A stretch of 64,000 bases of DNA from Parahoeflea olei (GCF_001703635.1 NZ_LQZT01000004.1:1-64000); one strand, 5' to 3'; shown: positions 9,091 to 18,882, counted from the stretch's first letter. Translations and numbers: made by a program. Notes: a model not told the origin generated them from the letters alone.

Positions 9091-11028
9091 TCAGAACGCC
9101 TGACCGATCCCGGCATAGATTCCGTAATCGGGATCAAGCGGCCCCTTGTTCAGCGGCAGCGCGACATCGATGCGCAGCGGGCCGAAGGGCGTCGCATAGC
9201 GCAGGCCCACACCGGCGCCGACCTTGAACTCGGAATCGGAAAAGTCCTCGTTGGCGCTGACGAGCCCCGCGTCGACGAAGGGCACGAGGCCGATCGTGTC
9301 GGTGATGCCGATGCGCAGCTCGCCCGAGGCTTCGAGCAGCGAACGGCCGCCGGTCGGCTGCCCGAGCGCATTGACGGGGCCGATGTCCTGGTAGCCATAG
9401 CCGCGCACCGAACCCCCGCCACCGGCATAGAAGCGCCGGTTTGCGGGAATCGACGCCAGATCGGCGCCGACGATCGAGCCAGCGGCAATACGGCCCGCGG
9501 CGATGAAGCGTTTCTGCTCATCGAAGGCTCGATAGGCCGAGGCCTCGCCGCGCAGCTTGACGAAAGTCGCCCCGGAATTGATCTCGTAGGCCGGTTCGAC
9601 CAGCAAGGACAGCCGCGTGCCGCTGCTCGGGTTGAGCTTGTTGTCGCGGGTGTCGCGCACATATTCTAGCGGCACCGCCACCGTGATCGTTTCCAGATCG
9701 ACGTTGAAGCTGTCGGTCAGCTTCGCATATTCGACATCCACCCCGGCGGACACCGTCTGGGTTTCGGTGAGCTCATAGGAAACGCCGACCTTGCCCTCGA
9801 CCGAGAAGCGGCGGAAGGCATCGGGGTTTTCCTGCTCGACCTTGAGCTGCGAGGTGAATTTGGAAGCCGGTCCGAGTACGCCCGGTTTTTCGAACAGCAC
9901 CGCGCCGCGCCAGGTCATGTCCTTGGCTTCGGCGGTATCGCCGAGGCTGCTCACGGAGCCTTCGATGCGCAGTTTTTCGGCGCGACCGAACAGGTTGCGG
10001 TGGCCCCAATAGGCTTCGAGCCCGCCGCCATCGGTGGAAGAGAAGGTCGCGCCCGCGCCGAGATAGCGATGCTTGCGTTCGGACACCGTGACCTCTACCG
10101 GCACCGCGCCCGCAGGCGTGAGGCTGTCGGCGCCGCGCACGGTCACGCTCGAAAACACCTCGAGCGCGCGCAGCCGCTTCTCCGCTGCCGCCAGGTCGGC
10201 GCGATCATACTGCTTGCCTTCGCGAATGCCCGCCATGCGGGCGATGAAGGCCGAATCGACACTTTCGGCGCCCTCGACCGAGGTCGTCCCGAACGGCGCC
10301 ACCGGGCCGGGGTCCACGCGCAGCGTGACATCGAGAACGCCGCGGGCATGGTCGGCGACGATATCGCGGCTCGAGACTTCCGCAAACGGGTGCCCGACAT
10401 CCTCGAGCGAGCGCACCAGTTTCGTCTCGGCATCGAGAATGACCGTCGACTTCGCGGGTTCGCCTGGCGCCAGTTCGTCGAGCGGCGAGGCATAGGCAAT
10501 GCCCGCGGCATCGACGATATCGACCTTGCCGAACCGGAACGGCTTGCCCGGCACCACCTGGATGCGCACCGGCACGGGTGCGGCCGCACTCAGGTCCGCG
10601 TCGGGCGGAAGGTCGGCGAGCGGCCGGCCGGCGATGAAGATCCGCACCTCCCCCGCATAGCGGGCGTTTTCATAAAGGGCTGCGACCAGCTGCTCGAAAT
10701 CGCTGTTGGCACGCTGGATCAGGCCGATCGAGCCCGGAACCGGCTTGTCCATGTTGCGCATCAGTTCCGAAGCCGATTGAAGCTTTTCGCGCAAGGGATC
10801 GTCGGGGCCCGCGCCCTCGACTTCGAGTGTCGCGCTATAGGACAAAGGATCGGCGATTTCGATCGCCGTGGGTTCGTCGTCCTCGAACAGCTTGATGCCG
10901 AAAATCTCGAAGGCGCCCGCGGGTGCGGGAACGGCCGCGATCGCCACGCCCAGACACAGGGCGGCGGAAAGCCTGCGCAGCCAGATGCGGCTGCCCGTTC
11001 CGGATGTCCTGTCCCGCGGGTCTCTCAT
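9091..11028 (-). CDS. tamA: Outer-membrane assembly protein TamA (Omp85/BamA superfamily)
   Basis: This 645-residue outer-membrane protein starts with a signal peptide (LRRLSAALCLGVAIAAVPAP, cleavage likely after AGA). POTRA-like domains occupy roughly residues 50-330, and a 16-strand beta barrel forms the C-terminal half, ending in GQAF with a terminal aromatic residue as expected of Omp85 barrels. The segment GGGGSVRGYGYQD near residue 540 is the conserved (V/I)RGY lid motif. It forms an operon with tamB directly downstream. I prefer the ATG at 11028; a TTG nine bases further upstream has no better ribosome site. Confidence 0.92.
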   Translation of the reverse strand: MRDPRDRTSGTGSRIWLRRLSAALCLGVAIAAVPAPAGAFEIFGIKLFEDDEPTAIEIADPLSYSATLEVEGAGPDDPLREKLQSASELMRNMDKPVPGSIGLIQRANSDFEQLVAALYENARYAGEVRIFIAGRPLADLPPDADLSAAAPVPVRIQVVPGKPFRFGKVDIVDAAGIAYASPLDELAPGEPAKSTVILDAETKLVRSLEDVGHPFAEVSSRDIVADHARGVLDVTLRVDPGPVAPFGTTSVEGAESVDSAFIARMAGIREGKQYDRADLAAAEKRLRALEVFSSVTVRGADSLTPAGAVPVEVTVSERKHRYLGAGATFSSTDGGGLEAYWGHRNLFGRAEKLRIEGSVSSLGDTAEAKDMTWRGAVLFEKPGVLGPASKFTSQLKVEQENPDAFRRFSVEGKVGVSYELTETQTVSAGVDVEYAKLTDSFNVDLETITVAVPLEYVRDTRDNKLNPSSGTRLSLLVEPAYEINSGATFVKLRGEASAYRAFDEQKRFIAAGRIAAGSIVGADLASIPANRRFYAGGGGSVRGYGYQDIGPVNALGQPTGGRSLLEASGELRIGITDTIGLVPFVDAGLVSANEDFSDSEFKVGAGVGLRYATPFGPLRIDVALPLNKGPLDPDYGIYAGIGQAF

Positions 11029-11152
11029 CTTCACCAATCTAGCAGGATGCGGTGAACGCTTCCTGAATCAACGTGTCAATCTGGCAACGCCGGCATGGGC
11101 GCGATCGTTCCCTTATATAGCGGAATGAGGCGAAGTGTAGCCCTTTGCGACC

Positions 11153-11659
11153 TCATGCGCGCCCGAAGAAATCCGGCTTCCCCAGAGGGGCACCGTTGTG
11201 CCGCAGGATGGCGTAGGCCGTGGTCACGTGAAAATAGAAATTCGGCACGGAAAACCCCTGGAAATACTGCAGGCCGGGAAAGCTCATGTCCTGCGCGCCG
11301 ATCTTCAGCGTGATGTTTCTGTCCTCCGCACCGGCGAAGCCGGCCTCCGCAACGCTCTCGATGAAGTCGCGGGTCCTGGCGATCCGCGCCTGCAGTTCGG
11401 CAAAGCTCTCCTCGACATCGGGGAAGGACGGCACTTCGACACCGCCGAGGCGGGCGACGGCGCCCTTGGCATGATCGGTGGCGATCTGCACCTGCCGCTT
11501 GAGCGGCAGCATGTCGGGCGCCAGGCGATCATTGAGAAGAACAGCCGGATCGATCTTGCGCTCCGCGGCCCAGGCTTCTGCCCTGGTGAGCACATGCGCG
11601 AGATTGGAGAGCGCCGCCGTATAGAACGGCACCGAGAGAGCATGCATGGAAACCGTCAT
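11153..11659 (-). CDS. DUF1993 domain-containing protein
   Basis: This 168-residue protein matches the DUF1993 family, which is structurally in the DinB-like four-helix-bundle group and has no established function. Recognisable segments are MHALSVPFYTAALSNLAHVL at the N terminus and YFQGFSVPNFYFHVTTAYAI near the C terminus, which contains the family's conserved HVTTAY. GGAGAAG lies five bases before the ATG. It stands alone between tamA and a divergent amine dehydrogenase gene. Confidence 0.88.
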   Translation of the reverse strand: MTVSMHALSVPFYTAALSNLAHVLTRAEAWAAERKIDPAVLLNDRLAPDMLPLKRQVQIATDHAKGAVARLGGVEVPSFPDVEESFAELQARIARTRDFIESVAEAGFAGAEDRNITLKIGAQDMSFPGLQYFQGFSVPNFYFHVTTAYAILRHNGAPLGKPDFFGRA

Positions 11660-11851
11660 CGGACTTCTCCGCTTGGTGTGAAACGGCAGGGACGAGGCCG
11701 TGCGGACCTATGTGGAGAGCCGAGCGCGCCGGCACAAGCGGCGACCGCCCGGGGCGCGGAAAATCTTTGTGCGGCGATGTCGCATTTGCCCCTTGTGCGT
11801 GGGTTTCCGATTTCGCAAGCTGCCGCGGTTTCGGGAGCCGGGAGAGCGTCA

Positions 11852-14407
11852 ATGAAATCGCATGCGAGAGCCGTGGTCATCGGGGGCGGCGTGGTCGGCT
11901 GCTCGGTGCTCTATCACCTGGCCAGGGCCGGCTGGACCGACGTCATGCTGATCGAACGCTCGGAACTCACCTCCGGCTCCTCCTGGCACGCCGCCGGCGG
12001 TTTCCACACCTTGAACGGCGACCCCAACGTCGCCAAGCTGCAGGCCTATACCGTGAGCCTCTACCAGGAGCTCGAAGAACTTTCCGGCCAGTCCTGCGGG
12101 TTGCACCTGACGGGCGGCGTGATGATGGCCGACAGCCCCGAGCGCATGGATTTCCTGCGGCTGGTGCACGCCAAGGGCCGCTATCTCGGCATGGAAACCG
12201 AACTCATCACCCCGGCCGAGGCGAAAGCCATGTTCCCGCTGATGGACGAAAGCAATTTCGTGGGCGCGCTGTGGGATCCGGTCGAGGGCCATCTCGATCC
12301 GTCGGGCACCACCCATGCCTATGCCAAGGCCGCGCGCAAGCTCGGCGCCGAGATCGTCCTGCGCAACCGCGTGACCGAACTGACGCAAGATCCCGACGGC
12401 ACCTGGAACGTCGTCACCGAACAGGGAACCGTCAAGGCCGAGCACGTGGTCAATGCCGGCGGGCTGTGGGCGCGCGAGGTCGGCCGCATGGTCGGCCTCG
12501 AACTGCCGCTGCTTGCCATGGAGCACATGTATCTGCTCACCGAGGAAATGCCCGAGGTTCTGGACTTCAACGCCAGGACCGGCCGCGAACTGATCGGCGT
12601 GATCGACTTCAAGGGCGAGATCTACACGCGCCAGGAGCGCTCGGGCATCCTGCTTGGCACCTACGAGAAGGCCTGCAAGCCCTGGTCGCCGGTCAACACG
12701 CCCTGGGACTTCGGCCACGAACTGCTCGCCCCCGATCTCGACCGCATCGCCCCCTCGCTCGAGGTCGGCTTCCGCCATTTCCCGGCGCTCGAAAACGCCG
12801 GCATCAAGCAGGTGATCAACGGTCCCTTCACCTTCGCGCCCGACGGCAATCCGCTGGTAGGTCCCGTCCCGGGCCTCACCAATTACTGGACCGCCTGCGC
12901 GGTGATGGCGGGCTTCTCCCAGGGCGGCGGCGTGGGGCTGGCGCTCTCGAACTGGATGGTTCATGGCGACCCCGGCGCCGACATCTGGGGCATGGATGTC
13001 GCCCGCTTCGGCGAATGGGCGACGCTGCGCTACACCAATGCCAAGGTGCGCGAGAACTATTCGCGCCGCTTCTCGATCCGCTTCCCGAACGAGGAACTGC
13101 CGGCCGCCCGCCCGCAGCAGACCACGGCCCTTTACGACGTGATGGTGCGCGACAACCACGCGGTGATGGGCGACAGCTGGGGGCTCGAGACGCCGCTCTG
13201 GTTCGCGCCTTCGGCTGAGGAAGCCCATGACGTGCTTTCCTTCCACCGCTCCAGTGATTTCGACCACATTGGCAACGAGGTCCGCGCCACCCGCGAGCGC
13301 GTGGGCGTGACCGAGATCGCCAATTTCGCGAAGTACCGCGTCTCCGGAACCGGCGCCGAGGCCTGGCTGTCGCATCTGATGACCAACACCATGCCCAAGA
13401 CCGGCCGCATCGTGCTCACCCCCATGCTCAACGAGCGCGGCAAGCTGATCGGCGATTTCACCATCGCCCGGCTGTCGGACGAGGTCTTCATGGTCTGGGG
13501 TTCGTCGGCGGCGCAGCGCTACCACATGCGCTGGTTCGAGCGGCACCTGCCCAAGGATGGCAGCGTGCTTGTCCACCGCTACGACATGACGCTGGTCGGG
13601 CTTTCGATCGCCGGCCCCCGCGCCCGCGATGTTCTTTCCAAACTCACAGATACCGATGTCTCCAACGCCGCCTTCCGCTTCATGGACATCCGCACCATGG
13701 ATGTGGGCGGCGCGCCCTGCGTGGTCGGCCGCATCACCTATACCGGCGATCTCGGCTACGAGATCTGGATGGAGCCCTGCTACCAGCAGGCGGTCTACCG
13801 CGCGATCAAGGCGGCGGGCGAAGAATTCGGCATCGTCGATTTCGGCATGCGCGCGCTCTTGTCGATGCGGCTCGAGAAGAATTTCCCCACCTGGTTCCGG
13901 GAACTCCGGCCGATCTACGGCCCGTTCGAGGGCGGCATGGAGCGCTTCGTCAAGCTTTCGAAGAACGATTTCATCGGCCGCGAGGCCGCTGCGAAGGAGC
14001 ACGCCGACGGCCCGAAGCTGATGCGCACCTCGTTCCTGGTCGACGCCGAGGACGCCGACGTGATGGGCGACGAACCGGTCTGGGCGAAGGTCGGCGACAC
14101 CGATTACGGCACCGTCGAGCCGCCGCACGGCTACGGCGCGCCGCGGTTTGACGGCGACGGCAAGGAGATCGCCAAACCCGAAGGCGGCTCATTGCGCGAC
14201 GGCGACTGGCGCGTCGTCGGCTGGATCACCTCCGGCGGCTACGCCCACACGGTTCGCGCATCCATGGCACAGGGCTACATCCCCGCCGCACTCGCCTCGA
14301 ACGGAGACGAAGGCATGTTCGAAATCGAAATCCTCGGCATCCGCCGCGGGGCGCGCATCGCACTTGAGGCACCGTTTGACCCGGCGGGCGAGAAGATGCG
14401 GGGTTAG
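11852..14407 (+). CDS. Dimethylglycine/sarcosine dehydrogenase-like FAD oxidoreductase with GcvT domain
   Basis: This 851-residue two-module enzyme has a D-amino-acid-oxidase-type FAD domain in residues 1-400, with the dinucleotide motif VVIGGGVVGCSVLYHLARAG near residue 7. The segment SGSSWHAAGGFH carries the His that binds FAD covalently in dimethylglycine dehydrogenase. A central FAO_M region is followed by an aminomethyltransferase (GcvT) fold from about residue 430 to the end (GYAHTVRASMAQGYIP near 800), which would pass a one-carbon unit to tetrahydrofolate. The likely role is oxidative demethylation of a methylated amine such as dimethylglycine or sarcosine. The exact substrate cannot be told. 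GGGAGAG precedes the ATG, and no partner genes are adjacent. Confidence 0.85.
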   Translation: MKSHARAVVIGGGVVGCSVLYHLARAGWTDVMLIERSELTSGSSWHAAGGFHTLNGDPNVAKLQAYTVSLYQELEELSGQSCGLHLTGGVMMADSPERMDFLRLVHAKGRYLGMETELITPAEAKAMFPLMDESNFVGALWDPVEGHLDPSGTTHAYAKAARKLGAEIVLRNRVTELTQDPDGTWNVVTEQGTVKAEHVVNAGGLWAREVGRMVGLELPLLAMEHMYLLTEEMPEVLDFNARTGRELIGVIDFKGEIYTRQERSGILLGTYEKACKPWSPVNTPWDFGHELLAPDLDRIAPSLEVGFRHFPALENAGIKQVINGPFTFAPDGNPLVGPVPGLTNYWTACAVMAGFSQGGGVGLALSNWMVHGDPGADIWGMDVARFGEWATLRYTNAKVRENYSRRFSIRFPNEELPAARPQQTTALYDVMVRDNHAVMGDSWGLETPLWFAPSAEEAHDVLSFHRSSDFDHIGNEVRATRERVGVTEIANFAKYRVSGTGAEAWLSHLMTNTMPKTGRIVLTPMLNERGKLIGDFTIARLSDEVFMVWGSSAAQRYHMRWFERHLPKDGSVLVHRYDMTLVGLSIAGPRARDVLSKLTDTDVSNAAFRFMDIRTMDVGGAPCVVGRITYTGDLGYEIWMEPCYQQAVYRAIKAAGEEFGIVDFGMRALLSMRLEKNFPTWFRELRPIYGPFEGGMERFVKLSKNDFIGREAAAKEHADGPKLMRTSFLVDAEDADVMGDEPVWAKVGDTDYGTVEPPHGYGAPRFDGDGKEIAKPEGGSLRDGDWRVVGWITSGGYAHTVRASMAQGYIPAALASNGDEGMFEIEILGIRRGARIALEAPFDPAGEKMRG

Positions 14408-14420
14408 GCTCGCCTTATCC

Positions 14421-14557
14421 CCGTCATGCCGGACTTGATCCGGCATCCAGCCACCGCGCGTCGGCGCGGTGAATGACTCCTTTGTAGGGCGATAAGACGG
14501 GTCTACCGGCTCGCGGACGCTCGCCTGCTGGATGCCGGATCAAGTCCGGCATGACGG
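14421..14557. repeat. Pair of 30-bp perfect inverted repeats (intergenic element)
   Basis: Positions 14421-14450 and 14528-14557 are perfect reverse complements, 77 bases apart. Each arm also holds an internal dyad, GCCGGA-CTTGA-TCCGGC. Sequences of this GTCATGCCGGACTTGATCCGGC type are scattered as short palindromic repeats through many proteobacterial genomes. The pair lies just after the oxidoreductase stop codon and could fold into a very long hairpin that ends that transcript, though no T-run follows. Confidence 0.8.
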
Positions 14558-14612
14558 AAAAAGCGGCACCGCGCCCTATCCGATAACCCTTCAACGAAAT
14601 CGCGACAGACAC

Positions 14613-14649
14613 AAAAACGCCCGCAAAGTCAGGGACTTGCGGGCGTCTT
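14613..14649 (-). terminator. Rho-independent terminator of the suf operon
   Basis: Read on the minus strand, a GC-rich stem of about 12 pairs (CGCCCGCAAGTC against GACTTTGCGGGCG, one bulged base) is followed by TTTTTGTG. It sits 40 bases after the sufA stop codon, which is the expected end of the suf operon. Confidence 0.85.
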
Positions 14650-14688
14650 CGGATTCAATTTCAAAACCGCTTGATTCAGCGTACGAAC

Positions 14689-15078
14689 CTATTCCGCCCG
14701 CACCACGGCATTGCCTTCGGCGGCAAGGCGCGCGAGATCGGCGGGCTTCAGCTCCACCGATTCGCCGCAGCCGCAGGCCGAGGTCTGGTTGGGGTTGTTG
14801 AAGACGAAACCCGAGCGCAGCTTGGTGACTTCGTAATCCATCTCGGTGCCGAGCAGGTAGAGCACGGCCTCGGGCGCCACGAACACCGAAGCGCCGTCGC
14901 GCTCGATCCGGTCGTCCTTGGGATTGATCTCGGTGGCGAGGTCGATGGCATATTCCATCCCCGCGCAGCCACCCTTCTTGATGCTGACGCGGATTCCCGC
15001 GGCACTGTCGGAATTCTTCACGATCGCATTCACGCGCTCGGCCGCGGCCGGCGTCAGTGTCATTACGGCAAAACCCAT
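14689..15078 (-). CDS. sufA: Fe-S cluster assembly A-type carrier SufA
   Basis: This 129-residue HesB/IscA-family protein carries Fe-S clusters from the SufBCD scaffold to target proteins. The three ligand cysteines are present, one in GGCAGMEY and two in CGCGES. GGAG lies six bases before the ATG at 15078. It is the last gene of the suf operon, 108 bases after sufT and followed by a strong terminator. Confidence 0.93.
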   Translation of the reverse strand: MGFAVMTLTPAAAERVNAIVKNSDSAAGIRVSIKKGGCAGMEYAIDLATEINPKDDRIERDGASVFVAPEAVLYLLGTEMDYEVTKLRSGFVFNNPNQTSACGCGESVELKPADLARLAAEGNAVVRAE

Positions 15079-15186
15079 CACGGTCTCCTTCGGCTACACG
15101 GGTTCAAGGCCCGCTGCTTCGTTCCATGAATGTAGTGTGAAACGGTCAGGTTAACAAGCGCACCACAGACCGGTCCGGCTTGCGGG

Positions 15187-15567
15187 TCAGTACCAGCCGA
15201 CCGCCACCTGCGCCTCTTCGCTCATCCGGTCGGGCGTCCAGGGCGGATCGAAGGTCATCGAGACCTCGACGCCGGAAATGCCCTCGACCGTGTTGACCGC
15301 GTTTTCCACCCAGCCCGGCATTTCGCCCGCCACCGGGCAGCCCGGAGCGGTCAGCGTCATCTCGATCTTGACCAGCCGGTCATCCTCGATGTCGATCCGG
15401 TAGATCAGCCCGAGTTCGTAGATATCGGCGGGAATTTCCGGGTCGTAGACCGTCTTCAGGGCCGCAATGATGTCGTCGCTCAGCCGCGCCAGCTCTTCCT
15501 TCGGAATGGCGGATTCGGCAGCCGGATCGGTCACGGGGGCAGTGTCGGTTTCGGATGCGTCGCTCAT
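15187..15567 (-). CDS. sufT: SUF system protein SufT (DUF59/MIP18 family)
   Basis: This 126-residue protein has a MIP18/DUF59 fold: TVYDPEIPADIYELGLIY near residue 45, then TLTAPGCPVAGEMPGW with the conserved Cys. Such proteins help mature Fe-S proteins in SUF systems, and the rhizobial name for this position is sufX. The acidic N-terminal 25 residues look disordered. The start at 15567 has GGAG nine bases upstream. The gene starts 13 bases after the sufS stop codon. Confidence 0.9.
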   Translation of the reverse strand: MSDASETDTAPVTDPAAESAIPKEELARLSDDIIAALKTVYDPEIPADIYELGLIYRIDIEDDRLVKIEMTLTAPGCPVAGEMPGWVENAVNTVEGISGVEVSMTFDPPWTPDRMSEEAQVAVGWY

Positions 15568-15580
15568 CGGCTTGGCTCCT

Positions 15581-16819
15581 TCAAGAGAAAAACTCCCGCG
15601 CCTTTCCGAGTGCCTCGACCAGCACATCGATTTCGGCGCGGGTATTGTAGAGCCCCATCGAGGCCCGGCAGGTAGAGGTGGCGCCGAACCGCTTGAGCAG
15701 CGGCTGGGCGCAATGGGTGCCCGCCCTGACCGCCACGCCGGAGCGGTCGATCAGCATCGAGATGTCGTGGGCATGAATACCCTCGATCTCGAAGGCGAAG
15801 ATCGCCCCCTTGCCCGGTGCGGTGCCGATCAGCCTCAGCGCATTGACGGCCGACAGCTTCTCGGCGGCGTAGGATGCGAGATCCGCCTCGTGGGCGGCGA
15901 TCCGGTCAAGCCCGATCTTCAGCATGTAGTCGAGCGAGGCGCCAAGCCCGATCGCCTGCACGATCGGCGGCGTGCCGGCCTCGAAGCGGTGCGGCGGATC
16001 GTTGTAGGTCACCGCCTCCTCGCTCACGTCGATGATCATCTCGCCACCGCCCATGAAGGGCTGCATCGATTTGAGCGCGTCGGTCTTGCCATAGAGCACG
16101 CCGATGCCCGAAGGACCGTAAAGCTTGTGCCCGGTCATCACATACCAGTCGCAATCGAGCGCCTGCACGTCGACCGGCATGTGCACGGCCGCCTGGCTGC
16201 CATCGACCAGCACCTTGATGTCGCGTTCGTGGGCGATGCGGCAGACTTCCTTGATGTCGACCACCGTGCCGAGCACGTTCGACATCTGCGTGATCGCCAC
16301 CAGCTTCGTGCGCTCGGTCAGTGCCGCGCGGAAATCGTCGAGATCGAAATTGCCCTGGTCGTCGACGCCGACCCAGGTGATCTTCACGCCCTGGCGCTCG
16401 CGCAGAAAATGCCACGGCACGATGTTGGAGTGATGCTCCATGATGCTGAGCACGATCTCGTCGCCCGCCTTCAGGTGCGGCATGCCGTAGCCATAGGCGA
16501 CGGTGTTGATCGACTCGGTCGTGGACTTGGTGAACACCACATTGTCCGGCGACGGCGCGTTCAGGAACCGCTGCACGATCGCACGCGCGGCTTCATAGGC
16601 GTCAGTCGCCGCATTCGACAGGAAATGCAGCCCGCGGTGCACATTGGCATATTCGTTCGAATAGGCATGGGCGACGGCGTCGAGCATCACCTGCGGCTTT
16701 TGCGCGGAGGCACCGTTGTCGAGATAGACCAGCGGCTTGCCATGCACGCTGCGCGACAGGATCGGAAAATCCCGCCGCAGCGCCTCGACGTCATAGGCCT
16801 GATTCAGAATATCAGCCAT
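15581..16819 (-). CDS. sufS: Cysteine desulfurase SufS (SUF type)
   Basis: This 412-residue pyridoxal-phosphate enzyme takes sulfur from cysteine for cluster assembly. Evidence includes YLDNGASAQKP at the N terminus, MTGHKLYGPSGIGVLYGK with the cofactor-binding Lys near residue 230, and RAGTHCAQPLL with the catalytic persulfide Cys near residue 370. It is a group II (SufS-like) desulfurase, unlike the IscS-like enzyme at the head of the operon. The ATG at 16819 lies inside the last codons of sufD, so the genes overlap by eight bases. Confidence 0.95.
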   Translation of the reverse strand: MADILNQAYDVEALRRDFPILSRSVHGKPLVYLDNGASAQKPQVMLDAVAHAYSNEYANVHRGLHFLSNAATDAYEAARAIVQRFLNAPSPDNVVFTKSTTESINTVAYGYGMPHLKAGDEIVLSIMEHHSNIVPWHFLRERQGVKITWVGVDDQGNFDLDDFRAALTERTKLVAITQMSNVLGTVVDIKEVCRIAHERDIKVLVDGSQAAVHMPVDVQALDCDWYVMTGHKLYGPSGIGVLYGKTDALKSMQPFMGGGEMIIDVSEEAVTYNDPPHRFEAGTPPIVQAIGLGASLDYMLKIGLDRIAAHEADLASYAAEKLSAVNALRLIGTAPGKGAIFAFEIEGIHAHDISMLIDRSGVAVRAGTHCAQPLLKRFGATSTCRASMGLYNTRAEIDVLVEALGKAREFFS

Positions 16820-18083
16820 GATCGACAAGCCATTGTTCTATCAGGGATCTCAGCGGCTCGACCAGCGCTTCGTCTTCAAGCTCGTCGATCAGTTCATCGA
16901 CAAAGCCGTTGACCAGCAGCGCCCGCGCCGTCTTTTCGCTCACGCCGCGCGCCATCAGGTAGAACAGATGGTCGGCATTGATGTCGATGACGGTCGCACC
17001 GTGGCCGCAGACCACGTCGTCGGCGAAGATCTCGAGTTCTGGTTTGGCCGCGAACTCGCCCTCGTCGGACAGCAGAAGCGTGTTGCAGGACATCTTGGCG
17101 TCGGTCTTCTGCGCCACCTGGGCAACCCGAATCTGCCCCTGGAACACGCCGCGGGCACGGTCGAGCACCACGTTGCGCACGATTTCGGACGAGGTTGTTT
17201 CAGGCACCATGTGCCCGAGCGTCATGGTCACGTCGGTGTGGCTGTCGCCGGCAAGCAGATTGACGCAACGCAGGTCGAAATGGGCGCCCTCGCCGGCCAC
17301 ATCCACATGCACCTCCCGGCGCACCAGCTTGCCGCCGGCATTGATCACGAACAGCTTGAGCGTGGCGCCCGCCGCGAGCCGGGCGATGGTCTGGCCCAGA
17401 TGCTGGTCGGCCTCGCCGGCTCCCTGCACCAGGATCCAGGTCACTTCGGCGCCCTCGCCGAGGTCGAGCGTGGACACGGAACTCGACAATCCGGCGTTCG
17501 ACGTCTCGCCGAGATGCCGTTCGACCACCGTCGCCTTCGCGCCCGCGCCGATCTCGGCCAAGAAGCGCGTATGTGCCTGCCCGCCCGCCTGCACCGACTG
17601 CAGTTCAAGGATCTCGTCGAGTTCGCGGCCTGCCTCGATCGCCAGGCGGTAACCGTCGGACACGAAGGCGCCGTTGAGTTCGCCGACCAGGTCGTCGGCC
17701 CCGCGGCTCGAAAGCAGCGGCGCAGCCTCGCCCGACACCAGAAGCTCCATGAACGGGCTCAGCTCCACGCCCTCGGGGACGCGGGGCATCAGTGCCTGGC
17801 CCTGCACCACCGGGCATACCAGTGCGTCCCTGACCAGCGGTTCGGCCGCACGGGCAGAACCGCCCGCCTTGACCGGAACCGCGCGCAGCACGGCGCGCAG
17901 GTCGGTGTAGTGCCAGCTTTCGATGCGCTTGGTGGGCAAGCCCTTTTCGGCAATCGCGCTCAAAAGGCGGTCGCGCGCGACCGTCACCCTGGCGTCACCC
18001 GGCAACTGGCCGACCATTTCGGCGTAACTGTCGAGGAGCGCCTGTTCGGCGGCGGTGCGTGGCGGCTTGGTCTGCATGTTCAT
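16812..18083 (-). CDS. sufD: Fe-S cluster assembly protein SufD
   Basis: This 423-residue protein is a subunit of the SufBCD scaffold, paired with SufB. Its C-terminal beta-helix region contains ARGVFQGQIRVAQVAQKTDA and LEIFADDVVCGHGATV, including the His of CGHGAT that is conserved in SufD. It sits between sufC and sufS, overlapping sufS by eight bases. GGAGA lies seven bases before the ATG. Confidence 0.95.
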   Translation of the reverse strand: MNMQTKPPRTAAEQALLDSYAEMVGQLPGDARVTVARDRLLSAIAEKGLPTKRIESWHYTDLRAVLRAVPVKAGGSARAAEPLVRDALVCPVVQGQALMPRVPEGVELSPFMELLVSGEAAPLLSSRGADDLVGELNGAFVSDGYRLAIEAGRELDEILELQSVQAGGQAHTRFLAEIGAGAKATVVERHLGETSNAGLSSSVSTLDLGEGAEVTWILVQGAGEADQHLGQTIARLAAGATLKLFVINAGGKLVRREVHVDVAGEGAHFDLRCVNLLAGDSHTDVTMTLGHMVPETTSSEIVRNVVLDRARGVFQGQIRVAQVAQKTDAKMSCNTLLLSDEGEFAAKPELEIFADDVVCGHGATVIDINADHLFYLMARGVSEKTARALLVNGFVDELIDELEDEALVEPLRSLIEQWLVDHG

Positions 18084-18126
18084 GCCTGTCTCTCCTGGCC
18101 TTGCGGCCCGTCTTTACGGCGTCGGT

Positions 18127-18882
18127 TCACGCGGCGTCTTCGATGATCTGGCTGTAGCCGTTGGCTTCCAGGTCGAGCGCCAGCTCCTTGCTGCCGGACT
18201 TGATGACCTGCCCCTTGTAGAGCACGTGCACGCTGTCGGGCACGATATATTCGAGCAGGCGCTGGTAGTGGGTGATCACGATCACCGCGCGGTCGGGCGA
18301 GCGAAGCGCGTTGACCCCGTCGGAAACGATCTTGAGCGCATCGATGTCCAGGCCCGAGTCGGTTTCGTCGAGCACGCAGAGCTGCGGCGCGAGCAGCTTC
18401 ATCTGCAGGATCTCGGCGCGCTTTTTCTCGCCGCCGGAGAACCCGACATTGAGCGGACGCTTGAGCATGTCCATATCGATCTGCAGGCTGGCTGCCGCTT
18501 CCTTGACCAGCTTGATGAAGTCGGGCGTCTTCAGTTCTTCCTCGCCGCGCGCCTTGCGCTGCTCGTTCATCGCCACCTTGAGGAACTGCATGGTGGCCAC
18601 GCCCGGAATCTCGACCGGATACTGGAAGGCGAGGAAAATGCCCTTGGCGGCGCGCTCGGACGGATCGAGCTCGAGAATGCTCTCGCCATTGTAGAGGATG
18701 TCGCCTTCGGTCACCTCGTAGTCGTCGCGACCGGCGAGAATGTAGGACAGCGTCGATTTGCCGGAGCCGTTCGGCCCCATGATGGCGGCGACTTCGCCGG
18801 CCTTGACGGTCAGGTTGAGGCCGCGAATGATTTCCGTGCCGTCTTCGGCGATCCGGGCATGAAGGTTCTTGATTTCTAGCAT
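18127..18882 (-). CDS. sufC: Fe-S cluster assembly ATPase SufC
   Basis: This 251-residue ABC-type ATPase powers the SufBCD scaffold. The Walker A motif GPNGSGKST is near residue 36, the signature is NVGFSGGEKKRAEILQM, and Walker B is CVLDETDSGLDIDAL, where SufC enzymes keep the ETDSGLD form. I place the start at the ATG at 18882 (MLEIKNLHARI); a TTG five codons upstream is possible. sufD follows after 43 bases. Confidence 0.95.
   Translation of the reverse strand: MLEIKNLHARIAEDGTEIIRGLNLTVKAGEVAAIMGPNGSGKSTLSYILAGRDDYEVTEGDILYNGESILELDPSERAAKGIFLAFQYPVEIPGVATMQFLKVAMNEQRKARGEEELKTPDFIKLVKEAAASLQIDMDMLKRPLNVGFSGGEKKRAEILQMKLLAPQLCVLDETDSGLDIDALKIVSDGVNALRSPDRAVIVITHYQRLLEYIVPDSVHVLYKGQVIKSGSKELALDLEANGYSQIIEDAA

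Noticed and set aside
11849..14128. A 759-residue minus-strand frame opposite the amine dehydrogenase gene
   Set aside because: The plus strand carries the recognised FAD and GcvT domains. The minus frame is compositionally biased His/Arg/Gly-rich shadow sequence.
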